Origin: Flavobacteriales bacterium UBA1959
GTDB lineage: Bacteria; Bacteroidota; Bacteroidia; Flavobacteriales_D; Sanyastnellaceae
DNA length: 15,768 nucleotides
Direction of reading: 5' to 3'
NCBI GenBank assembly: GCA_002336085.1
Contig: DDEH01000050.1
Span: 1-15,768, forward strand
The notes under the pieces are model-generated. The model was not told the DNA's origin and did no database searches. It saw only the letters and a list, made by a program, of their open reading frames with translations. The position numbers and the translations under genes are program-made. Of the stretch, positions 1 through 6,683 are shown in pieces; within the stretch, counting starts at the first letter, position 1, and each line of letters begins with the position of its first letter.

Positions 1-3
1 TTT

Positions 4-81
4 TGGTGGGCGATGAGAGACTCGAACTCCCGACCCCCTCGGTGTAAACGAGGTGCTCTGAACCAACTGAGCTAATCGCCC
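4..81 (-). tRNA. tRNA-Val (anticodon UAC)
   Basis: The reverse complement folds into a complete cloverleaf. The 7-bp acceptor stem GGGCGAT/ATCGCCC is at 75-81 and 8-14. The D arm is GCTC/GAGC. The anticodon stem CCTCG/CGAGG closes the 7-base loop TTTACAC, giving anticodon TAC (UAC), which reads valine GUN codons. The T arm GGGAG/CTCTC has one G-U pair and the loop TTCGAGT. Discriminator A is followed by an encoded CCA (4-6). Without the CCA the gene is 7-81. The tRNA is transcribed away from the methyltransferase gene, so the ~70 bp between them must hold separate signals. Confidence 0.97.
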
Positions 82-127
82 TTACGGGGCGCCAAAGATA
101 ATTCAAAATAAACATCCTCGACACGCA

Positions 128-135
128 TATTTTTG
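128..135 (+). promoter_or_regulatory. candidate -7 promoter element (TAnnTTTG) for the methyltransferase operon
   Basis: TATTTTTG is an exact match to the Bacteroidota housekeeping-sigma -7 consensus TAnnTTTG and is correctly placed for the first gene of a plus-strand group. No clear TTG -33 element lies about 20 bp upstream, so the match may be chance. If real, transcription would begin around 139-143, giving a leaderless GTG start at 141 or a very short leader before the ATGs at 153 and 156. Confidence 0.35.
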
Positions 136-152
136 ACAAAGTGAAAAACCCG

Positions 153-902
153 ATGATGCATCGAGTCGCGAACTGGCTGGTATGGCGCCAAAACGCTATT
201 TCTTGGCGAAGCGTGCACAGTCCATGGCTTTTTTCTATGCTCCAAACCATGCGAAGCCCCTTCCTTCGTGAGGCGACCATCGAAGAGGCTAGAAAGGAAC
301 TGCATGCGGATCGAAATGCCATTGATTCGTTGGATTTAGGTGCAGGTTCGCAATGGCCTTCTGGCACTGTAGCAGACATCGCTCGGAGCGCTCTCAAAAG
401 GCCACGGCATGCACAAGCAATCGCCGGATTGTGCAAACACCTCGGTACGAACCAAGCCTTGGAACTGGGTACCTGCCTCGGTCTCACTACCGCGTATATC
501 AGCAAAAACGCTTCGGCGGTTACCACCATTGAAGGAAACCCAGCACTCGAAAAACGTGCTCGACTCGTTTGGAAGCAACTTAACATCACAAACATCACGA
601 GCTTGACGGGGAACTTTGACGACGTAATACCCACGCTCAACAGTCAGCAGTACGATGTTATTTTCATTGATGGAAACCACCGTGGAGCCGCACTCAAACG
701 CTACATCGACCTGCTGTTTCCGCAGCTCTCTGAATACGGCGTCATCATTTGCGATGACATTCATTGGTCTGCTGACATGGAGCAAGCTTGGGAAGAATTA
801 ATTTCCGAACAACGATGGACACTAAAAGTAGACTTCTATGAGTGGGGACTCCTCACTGCGAATCCTCGCCTTGCACCAGAATTCCATTGCATTAGATTCT
901 AA
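153..902 (+). CDS. class I SAM-dependent methyltransferase (O-methyltransferase-like)
   Basis: Predicted soluble Rossmann-fold methyltransferase that transfers a methyl group from S-adenosylmethionine; the acceptor is unknown. Numbering from the upstream GTG at 141, motif I ELGTCLGLTT is at residues 108-117, the acidic residue E131 (TIEG) would bind the SAM ribose, YDVIFIDGNH is at 171-180 and GVIICDDIHWS at 200-210. Together these resemble the O-methyltransferase family 3 core. The N-terminal SVHSPWLF (about 25-32) and the DLGAGS stretch (65-70) match, from memory, a widespread Bacteroidota methyltransferase family whose N-terminus carries an HSPF motif. I chose the ATG at 153 because that motif usually lies ~20 residues from the start and ATG is favoured. 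GTG 141 (253 aa) and ATG 156 are alternatives. It lies 40 bp before the kinase gene and is probably co-transcribed with it. The fold is secure, the substrate is not. Confidence 0.86.
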   Translation: MMHRVANWLVWRQNAISWRSVHSPWLFSMLQTMRSPFLREATIEEARKELHADRNAIDSLDLGAGSQWPSGTVADIARSALKRPRHAQAIAGLCKHLGTNQALELGTCLGLTTAYISKNASAVTTIEGNPALEKRARLVWKQLNITNITSLTGNFDDVIPTLNSQQYDVIFIDGNHRGAALKRYIDLLFPQLSEYGVIICDDIHWSADMEQAWEELISEQRWTLKVDFYEWGLLTANPRLAPEFHCIRF

Positions 903-942
903 ATATTTCCGAGAGTTCCCGGCATGAATTAGCTTTGCAGTA

Positions 943-1872
943 ATGAGGAACAACCATTCCAAAATGGGCACGAGAGGATGGCTAACGCTTTTACTCGGAA
1001 TCTACATCTTGCTTCAATTCTTGTGGTGGGCCAGTCTCTTGGTTCGGCAGCAACGTCAAATCTTCGAATTGAACAATGCCACGGACGAAAAACTCCACCA
1101 AGCCATTCGGATGATCATCGGAGAAGGCCTTGTTTTTTTTGGTCTACTCAGCCTAGGCTTCGTGGTGATTTGGAGAAGCCTCAAGCGTGAAATTGAGCAA
1201 GCACGAAAAGAGCGTCATTTTCTTTTGGCCGTAACGCACGAACTCAAAACCCCCATTGCAGGAAGCCAAATTGCCATCGACTCGCTCAAAAAGCATGAAT
1301 GGGATGAAGACACCAAAAACCTACTGTTGGATGATGCACAGGCAGGATTGACGCGATTGGAGCAACGGGTGGAGAACATCCTACAAAACAATCGACTCAT
1401 TTCAGGCAAGCAGATGGCCAAAGAGATGTTTGACCCAAAATCAATCATAACAAAAGTGATCAACCGTCACCAAGTCGGTCCTTTCCAAGACCGAAAGATT
1501 GAATTGAAAGATGCAATGAAAAACAAGGTTCAACTTGAAGGCGACTCTGATGCACTCTCCTTGGCTTGGGGAAACTTGCTCGAAAACGCCTTAAAGTACA
1601 GCCCGTCAAATGAGTCTGTGATCATTTCTCTTTCTGCGGCTGAGCAAGGTTTGTCTGTGAATTTCGACGATGGAGGCGACGGAATACCTGCAGACCAACG
1701 GCAAAACGTATTGAAAAAGTTTGAGCGATTGCGAGACTCCGAATCTTCCGGAACTGGACTCGGGCTTTACCTCGCGGATCAAATTCTCAAAATGCACAAA
1801 GGCCATCTTCTCATCGAAACCAATGACAGGGGAGGTGCGAGTATTACCACATGGATTCCCAAGTCCGCCTGA
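943..1872 (+). CDS. two-transmembrane sensor histidine kinase, no partner regulator in view
   Basis: Inner-membrane sensor kinase of 309 aa that should autophosphorylate on histidine and pass the phosphate to a response regulator. Two hydrophobic segments (about 13-34 and 58-78) flank a periplasmic loop of only ~24 residues, so little or no extracellular ligand domain is present. A short linker leads to the HisKA domain with the H-box (VTHELKTP) and phosphoacceptor H99. The HATPase_c domain shows an N-box (N211, N215), a G1 box DDGGDGIP at 242-249 and a G2 box SGTGLGLYLA at 269-278, so catalysis looks intact. There is no HAMP or PAS domain. The stop codon is 11 bp before the gpmI start, indicating co-transcription. 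An eight-T run at 1133-1140 lies in the second membrane segment. The start could also be ATG 964. The stimulus is unknown. Confidence 0.93.
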   Translation: MRNNHSKMGTRGWLTLLLGIYILLQFLWWASLLVRQQRQIFELNNATDEKLHQAIRMIIGEGLVFFGLLSLGFVVIWRSLKREIEQARKERHFLLAVTHELKTPIAGSQIAIDSLKKHEWDEDTKNLLLDDAQAGLTRLEQRVENILQNNRLISGKQMAKEMFDPKSIITKVINRHQVGPFQDRKIELKDAMKNKVQLEGDSDALSLAWGNLLENALKYSPSNESVIISLSAAEQGLSVNFDDGGDGIPADQRQNVLKKFERLRDSESSGTGLGLYLADQILKMHKGHLLIETNDRGGASITTWIPKSA

Positions 1873-1883
1873 ATAGAATCACC

Positions 1884-3404
1884 ATGACGAACGAACAAAA
1901 GTGCGCACTCATCATACTCGACGGTTGGGGAATCGGTGCGTCAGACGAGAGCAATGCCATAGCAGCAGCTGAAACGCCATTCATGGATAATATGTTGGCA
2001 AGCCATCCTCAGGCCACTTTGCGCACAGATGGCGAATTTGTCGGCCTGCCAAAAGGCCAAATGGGCAATAGCGAAGTCGGACACATGAACATCGGAGCCG
2101 GACGCGTCGTCTACCAAGATTTGCTGCGAATCAATCGCGCCGTCGCAGATGATTCTTTCCAAAATGAAACTGTACTTAATGCGGCTTTTGATCAAGCAAA
2201 GACGCGGAGAACCCGCTTGCACTTTATGGGATTGGTCTCACAAGGCGGAGTTCACTCTCAACAGGAACACCTCCACGCACTTTGCAAAGCGGCGGCGGCT
2301 AGGGGAATTGCAGACTTTGCAATCCATGCATTTACCGATGGGCGTGATACTTCTCCGCAAAAAGCACTGGCGTATATGGCAGATTTGGAATCTGTCTTGA
2401 CCGAAACAGGAGGCCGTGTAGCAACGGTACATGGGCGCTATTACTCCATGGATCGAGACAACCGTTGGGAGCGTATCGCCCGCTCATACGGCACATTGGT
2501 TCGCTCAGAAGGCGATCAATACGAATCTGCTGCAGCGGGAATCCAAGCGCATTATGATGACGGAATCACCGATGAATTTATTCGGCCCTTCGTCGTCGGC
2601 GAACCCCTCGCCATTCAGCCAAACGATGTCGTGATTTGCTTCAACTTTCGCACGGACCGATGCCGTGAAATCACACATGCATTGACGCAATGTGATCTGC
2701 CTGAATATGGTACCCAAGCCCTGCCTTTGCATTACGTGACCATGACGAATTACGACGACTCTTTTGAGGGAGTCCACGTCATCTATAACAAACCGAATCT
2801 TGAGGGCACCCTTGGAGAAACTATTGCAGCGGCGGGCAAAACTCAAGTGCGCATCGCGGAAACAGAGAAATATCCTCACGTTACCTTTTTCTTCAATGGT
2901 GGCCGCGAAAATCCATTTTCCGGAGAAAATCGGCTCATGGCTCTCAGTCCCAAGGTGGCCACATACGACTTGCAACCCGAAATGTCTGCACATGAAATCG
3001 TCAGCTTAATTTCTCCAGAACTGGCCAAGCCGGGAACTGAATCACCAGATTTCGTCTGCTTGAACTTCGCAAACCCTGACATGGTGGGACACACTGGTGT
3101 TTTCGATGCCATCGTGAGTGCCGTAGAAACCACCGACGCATGCCTGAAGCAGGTGGTAGAAACCGGGTTGACCAATGGCTACCAGTTCATCATCATTGCC
3201 GATCATGGCAATGCGGATTATGCGCGCCACCCAGATGGAACTCCACATACGGCGCATACGACCAACCCCGTTCCAGTAGTGATACTGTCCGAAAAAGTCC
3301 AAAAAATACAAAACGGGAAGCTCGCAGACGTAGCACCTACAATTCTGAAACTCATGGGAATTGGTCAACCGGAAGCGATGACTGGAGTAGCTCTTTTCTC
3401 TTAA
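1884..3404 (+). CDS. gpmI: 2,3-bisphosphoglycerate-independent phosphoglycerate mutase
   Basis: Interconverts 3-phosphoglycerate and 2-phosphoglycerate in glycolysis and gluconeogenesis through a phosphoserine intermediate, using two divalent metal ions (usually Mn2+). It is 506 aa, the usual length for the family. Visible motifs are LDGWGIG with metal ligand D13, GNSEVGHMNIGAGR with catalytic S63, HFMGLVSQGGVHSQ at 113-126, FTDGRDTSP at 150-158, the arginine-rich NFRTDRCREIT, metal-site ADHGN at 439-443 and HTAHTTNPVP at 455-464. The reading frame is open back to an ATG at 1851 inside the kinase gene. The ATG at 1884 is preferred because MTNEQKCALIILDGWG is the normal family N-terminus and it avoids overlap. 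It is the last gene of the plus-strand group and ends 19 bp from the convergent folC stop. Confidence 0.97.
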   Translation: MTNEQKCALIILDGWGIGASDESNAIAAAETPFMDNMLASHPQATLRTDGEFVGLPKGQMGNSEVGHMNIGAGRVVYQDLLRINRAVADDSFQNETVLNAAFDQAKTRRTRLHFMGLVSQGGVHSQQEHLHALCKAAAARGIADFAIHAFTDGRDTSPQKALAYMADLESVLTETGGRVATVHGRYYSMDRDNRWERIARSYGTLVRSEGDQYESAAAGIQAHYDDGITDEFIRPFVVGEPLAIQPNDVVICFNFRTDRCREITHALTQCDLPEYGTQALPLHYVTMTNYDDSFEGVHVIYNKPNLEGTLGETIAAAGKTQVRIAETEKYPHVTFFFNGGRENPFSGENRLMALSPKVATYDLQPEMSAHEIVSLISPELAKPGTESPDFVCLNFANPDMVGHTGVFDAIVSAVETTDACLKQVVETGLTNGYQFIIIADHGNADYARHPDGTPHTAHTTNPVPVVILSEKVQKIQNGKLADVAPTILKLMGIGQPEAMTGVALFS

Positions 3405-3406
3405 TT

Positions 3407-3428
3407 CCTGAAATCCGATAGTTTCAGG
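3407..3428. terminator. inverted repeat spanning the gpmI/folC convergent ends
   Basis: CCTGAAA (3407-3413) and TTTCAGG (3422-3428) form a perfect 7-bp inverted repeat around an 8-base loop, exactly between and overlapping the convergent gene ends; the folC stop codon lies in the right arm. The position suits a bidirectional terminator. There is no T-run after the stem on either strand, so it is not a canonical intrinsic terminator. Confidence 0.35.
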
Positions 3429-4644
3429 CCAGTGCCTCTGCTGCCACGAAGATGCTGCCTAGCACTACAACTAAGTCATTATTCGCGGCCTCAGACTTAG
3501 CTCCCTCTAGGGCGCCTGCCACTGAATCGTACGATTTTCCGATTCGTCCTGCTTTTGCCGCAGCAATAATCAGATTCTCCACTGGCAGGGCACGTGGAAT
3601 GTCCGCTGCACAGAAATGAAGGTGCACCTTTTCAGGCAATTGATGCCAAATACGATCGAGATCCTTGTCCCCAACGGCACCAAAAACAACGTGCATCTCC
3701 TCATGTGGCAATGCCTTCAGCGCTTCTACCGTACGTCTGAGACCATCTTCGTTGTGAGCACAGTCGACGAGAACCCTTGGCCTATCGGAAGAATTCTCCA
3801 GCCAATGCCACCGTCCCAAGTGACCAACTTTTGACAACTCTGTTTGGCGTGGGACGCGGACGTGTTTCCAGTCCGTTTGGTACTGCAAAACTTCCAATAT
3901 TTTGTGAGCAGTGGCACGATTTTCCGGCCAATTTGGACCCTGCTCGGGATCATCCTGAGCTTCAGGAGCGTAATGGAATTCGGCACCCTCTTTTAGCGCT
4001 TGCCCCAAAATAACCGATTGCGCTTCTGGACGCATTCGTCCCACTACAACCGGACAGCCTTCCTTGATAATACCCGCCTTCTCTCTGGCAATCGAGCGAA
4101 TGTCATTCCCGAGAAACTGAGTATGGTCCAAACCAATGTTAGTAACGGCTGTGACCAGTGGCTTCGAAAAAATATTCGTGCTGTCCAACCGTCCACCCAT
4201 CCCTGTCTCAAGAACCACCAAATCAACGTGTGATTCCGCAAACCAGCAGAGCGCCATCCCGAACGTCCATTCAAAAAAAGACGGAAACAAACCCTGCTCT
4301 TCGAATTGGAGCCGTTGAGCTTGAACAAAATCAATCACCCAAATTTCTGGAGGAATCTCACCATTCACTCGCATGCGCTCTCTAAAATCGAACAGATGAG
4401 GCGAAGTGAACAATCCGACCTTGAGTCCTTGGTCCATGAGCGCATTGTGCACCGCTTGGCAAACCGAACCTTTTCCATTGGTGCCAGCTACATGAATGAC
4501 ATGAGGCAGTTTTAAATCAGGACGCCCCATGGCTTCCAGCACTGCCCACGTCCCGTCCAAATCCGTTTTATAGGCGGCGGCGCCTTGCCGCTGGTACATC
4601 GGCAGTTGCTCAAAAAGCCAGGCCGTGGCTTCTTTGAATGTCAT
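3424..4644 (-). CDS. folC: bifunctional folylpolyglutamate synthase / dihydrofolate synthase
   Basis: Cytosolic Mur-ligase-family enzyme of 406 aa that adds glutamate to dihydropteroate and/or to reduced folates using ATP. The N-terminal ATPase domain shows the P-loop HVAGTNGKGSV (51-61), the LFTSPHL block (78-84), ETGMGGRLDSTN (146-157), TNIGLDHTQFLG (168-179) and AREKAGIIKEG (186-196). The C-terminal Mur-ligase domain has the typical VDCAHNEDGL and VFGAVGDKD stretches. The start codon overlaps the tonB stop as ATGA, which fixes the start and suggests translational coupling. It is the distal gene of the exbB-exbD-tonB-folC operon. Whether it has both activities cannot be told from sequence alone. 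Confidence 0.96.
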   Translation of the reverse strand: MTFKEATAWLFEQLPMYQRQGAAAYKTDLDGTWAVLEAMGRPDLKLPHVIHVAGTNGKGSVCQAVHNALMDQGLKVGLFTSPHLFDFRERMRVNGEIPPEIWVIDFVQAQRLQFEEQGLFPSFFEWTFGMALCWFAESHVDLVVLETGMGGRLDSTNIFSKPLVTAVTNIGLDHTQFLGNDIRSIAREKAGIIKEGCPVVVGRMRPEAQSVILGQALKEGAEFHYAPEAQDDPEQGPNWPENRATAHKILEVLQYQTDWKHVRVPRQTELSKVGHLGRWHWLENSSDRPRVLVDCAHNEDGLRRTVEALKALPHEEMHVVFGAVGDKDLDRIWHQLPEKVHLHFCAADIPRALPVENLIIAAAKAGRIGKSYDSVAGALEGAKSEAANNDLVVVLGSIFVAAEALA

Positions 4645-5441
4645 TCCAATTCAAATCGAATGTTCAAGAAACCTTGACGAACCGGCATTGCTTGGTTGGG
4701 AGTAAATTTAGCTGTCTTGGCTGCACGAAGGGCAAGAGCTATGTGCTCAGAGTCTGTAATGGTGGAATGCTTTCCATCGTAATCTACCGAGATCACACTC
4801 CCCGTTTTGTCCACTACAATATCCACGCGAACAACACCTTCGATGCGGGGGTTTTCATCCAGCATTGGCTTTCCAATGCGTTCGCCACCAACGAGCGACC
4901 AATCGCCGTTGTCACCACTGACTACCCCACGTCCGTCTATTCGGCCATCGTCTTTTCCTTCATTGCCTGTGCCTTCCTCTGACTCTCCTTGCGAACCTCC
5001 GCCTCCACTAGACTGCAAAGCATTAAGGCGGTTGGATAATGCTGATGAAACTGTTGGCTCGGGTTCTGGCTCTGGATCTGGTTCCTCCACAGGATCCGGT
5101 TGGGATGGAGCAGAAACCTCCGAAGATTCTTGAGTGACAACTTCTTCGGTACTCGTGGTTTCAATGGCCTCGCTAGAAGCCGTCTCGGGCTGCACTGCTT
5201 CTTGAACCGTTTCCGATGGCGCTACCGATTCGTTGTCACCACTGGCCTGTTCGGTATCTCCCAAATCGGCAAAACCAACAGCGATAAATTGCTCACCCGG
5301 CGAGGGGATGGACATGGTAAATGCTGTCAGAAAAAAGCAGAGAAAGAGAACAGCAACGAAGATGATCGAAGTCAACACACCGGCTTTTCTGCGGTTGCTT
5401 TTTTCGACCTCCAATCGACGTGATTCCATTCCTGCGTTCAT
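4641..5441 (-). CDS. tonB: TonB-family energy transducer
   Basis: Periplasm-spanning transducer of 266 aa that carries proton-motive-force energy from ExbB/ExbD to TonB-dependent outer-membrane receptors. A basic cytoplasmic N-terminus (SNRRK) precedes one membrane segment at about 20-42. Residues ~60-130 are a disordered linker rich in Glu, Ser and Pro, ending in a (Glu-Pro)n run, and ~145-180 are rich in Gly, Asp and Glu. The TonB C-terminal domain covers ~183-266, with GVVRVDIVVDKTGSV, then AAKTAKFTPNQ and the final strand LNIRFELE. The linker is strongly acidic, unlike the Lys-Pro/Glu-Pro linker of enterobacterial TonB. It starts 6 bp after exbD and overlaps folC by ATGA. An internal Met (start at 5429) is possible. 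The domain assignment is firm; the receptors served are unknown, as none lies in the window. Confidence 0.9.
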   Translation of the reverse strand: MNAGMESRRLEVEKSNRRKAGVLTSIIFVAVLFLCFFLTAFTMSIPSPGEQFIAVGFADLGDTEQASGDNESVAPSETVQEAVQPETASSEAIETTSTEEVVTQESSEVSAPSQPDPVEEPDPEPEPEPTVSSALSNRLNALQSSGGGGSQGESEEGTGNEGKDDGRIDGRGVVSGDNGDWSLVGGERIGKPMLDENPRIEGVVRVDIVVDKTGSVISVDYDGKHSTITDSEHIALALRAAKTAKFTPNQAMPVRQGFLNIRFELE

Positions 5442-5447
5442 CCGTTA

Positions 5448-5840
5448 TCACTTTTTGGGTGTTGCACCCAACATCACCTTCCACTCATTGGATTTCGCCA
5501 TGCCAATCAATTCAACGGTCTTGCCGGTTGGCACTTTTTCATCCACTTGCAAATACAGCACCGGATCAGCTGTATCTGCCATTCGAACGCGAAGCGCGGG
5601 CTCCAAGTCTTCATAGGATACCTGTCCACCGTTGAGGTAGTAAGTTCCATCAGGCTTTATGCTCACGGTCATCTTTGCGGTCACCGAGTTCGTGCCCTTT
5701 GCCTGTGGTAGTTCGACGTTTACGCCGTTGCTTACAAGTGTTGACAGGATGATAAAGAAAATAAGCAGCAAGAAAACCAAGTCCGTCATAGAGGACATGT
5801 TTCCCGTCACACTGATTTTATTGCGTTGTCCGAGATTCAT
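5448..5840 (-). CDS. exbD: biopolymer transport protein ExbD
   Basis: Single-pass inner-membrane subunit, 130 aa, of the ExbB-ExbD proton-driven motor. The short cytoplasmic N-terminus leads to the membrane segment (about 21-38). It contains the conserved protonatable aspartate D20 in MSSMTDLVFLLLIFFI, the hallmark residue of ExbD/TolR. A periplasmic domain follows, with NVELPQAKGTNS, the KPDGTYYLNGGQVSYEDL block and VLYLQVDEKVPTG, as expected for the family. Its ATG overlaps the exbB stop (ATGA) and its stop is 6 bp before tonB, so all three are translated from one message. TolR is an alternative name, but the linked TonB makes ExbD the better label. Confidence 0.94.
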   Translation of the reverse strand: MNLGQRNKISVTGNMSSMTDLVFLLLIFFIILSTLVSNGVNVELPQAKGTNSVTAKMTVSIKPDGTYYLNGGQVSYEDLEPALRVRMADTADPVLYLQVDEKVPTGKTVELIGMAKSNEWKVMLGATPKK

Positions 5841-6553
5841 GCGGCAGGTTCTTCCAGGATGTCTATAAATTCAATGCTCGTGGCCTCCATCTTATGCACG
5901 ACCTTGCTCACCTTACTGACTAAGTTGTTGTATGCCATGTAGGCAATAATGCCCACAATCAATCCAACAATTGTAGTAATCATCGCTTGTTTTGTTCCAC
6001 TAGAAATATCTTCAACCCGAACAGTCCCAGCGGTTTCCATGTCCAAAAAGACATTGACCATTCCGATGACAGTTCCCAAAAACCCCAGCATAGGAGCTGC
6101 ACCTGCGACCGTGGCTAGTGAACTCAGGTTTTTCTCCAGGTTGTAGATTTCCAACTTGCCAATATTCTCAATGGCAACGCTGATATCTTTCAAATCCTTG
6201 CCGATGCGACTGATTCCTTTGTCCAGCATTCGCGCCATTGGCGTATCCGAATCTTGGCAGAGGTTGCGCGCACTTTCAAAACTACCTTGACTGATGTAAT
6301 CACGTATTCTGTCCATAAAATCAGGAGCGACAGCCTCCGCCTTTCGGATGGCAAGCGTACGCTCAATGAAAACATAAATCGCAATCATGGACATCAATGC
6401 CAATGGTGCCATGATGTAAATACCGCCTTCGAGGAGCAATTCCAGAATGCTGACTTCGACTTGTTGGATGCCGTCAGACGCAGAAGTTGCGTCTAAGGCT
6501 TGTGCTTGGCCCACTCCGGTGGCCAGCGTCTGAAGGATCAAAAAAGTATTCAT
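5837..6553 (-). CDS. exbB: MotA/TolQ/ExbB proton channel protein
   Basis: Inner-membrane channel-forming subunit of 238 aa that works with ExbD to energise TonB. An N-terminal ~30 residues look like a signal peptide or an extra hydrophobic leader (MNTFLILQ...QAQA), a form I recall from other Bacteroidota ExbB proteins. Membrane segments are at ~42-64, ~148-170 and ~188-208. The diagnostic block LGFLGTVIGMVNVF (158-171) follows the cytoplasmic helical domain, and TKQAMITTIVGLIVGIIAY (188-206) forms the last helix; its two threonines (T193, T194) fit the polar residues expected to line the channel. It is the first gene of the exbB-exbD-tonB-folC set, with 130 bp upstream containing small repeats that could be regulatory. 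Confidence 0.94.
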   Translation of the reverse strand: MNTFLILQTLATGVGQAQALDATSASDGIQQVEVSILELLLEGGIYIMAPLALMSMIAIYVFIERTLAIRKAEAVAPDFMDRIRDYISQGSFESARNLCQDSDTPMARMLDKGISRIGKDLKDISVAIENIGKLEIYNLEKNLSSLATVAGAAPMLGFLGTVIGMVNVFLDMETAGTVRVEDISSGTKQAMITTIVGLIVGIIAYMAYNNLVSKVSKVVHKMEATSIEFIDILEEPAA

Positions 6554-6683
6554 ATGGTTGGGTCCGTTGTATGCCTTGAATTGAAACGAGAAAGTTCAAT
6601 CAATTATTGGGCCTCGCTGCACGGACTACAATCAATTTTCGACGTTGGGCAGTTCACAAAACCACCTGAGTCCAGCCAATCTG
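6554..6683 (-). promoter_or_regulatory. nhaD-exbB intergenic region with direct and inverted repeats
   Basis: This 130-bp gap has no ORF of note and probably holds the exbB promoter. CAATCAATT occurs twice in direct orientation at 6597-6605 and 6629-6637, 32 bp apart start to start, close to three helical turns. A perfect 6-bp inverted repeat ATTGAA/TTCAAT (6580-6585 and 6595-6600) lies 27-47 bp upstream of the exbB start. I could not find a convincing TAnnTTTG element on the minus strand, so the promoter itself is not located. The repeats are seen directly; a regulatory role is inferred. Confidence 0.35.

Noticed and set aside
336..785. 149-aa minus-strand ORF inside the methyltransferase gene
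   Set aside because: It lies wholly opposite a well-supported gene, shows no recognisable motif and has the composition of a reverse-frame shadow.
1133..1140. Eight-T homopolymer in the histidine kinase gene as a phase-variation switch
   Set aside because: It encodes in-frame Phe residues in a membrane helix, is short for contingency loci, and the gene is intact.
1851..1883. Upstream ATG for gpmI inside the kinase gene
   Set aside because: The 11 extra residues are not part of the family N-terminus, and the ATG at 1884 gives the standard start.
2505..2993. 162-aa minus-strand ORF inside gpmI
   Set aside because: It is antisense to conserved gpmI coding sequence, with no domain signature or start-region signal.
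5030..5095. Low-complexity repeat in tonB as a mobile or regulatory repeat
   Set aside because: It simply encodes the Glu-Pro run of the TonB linker.
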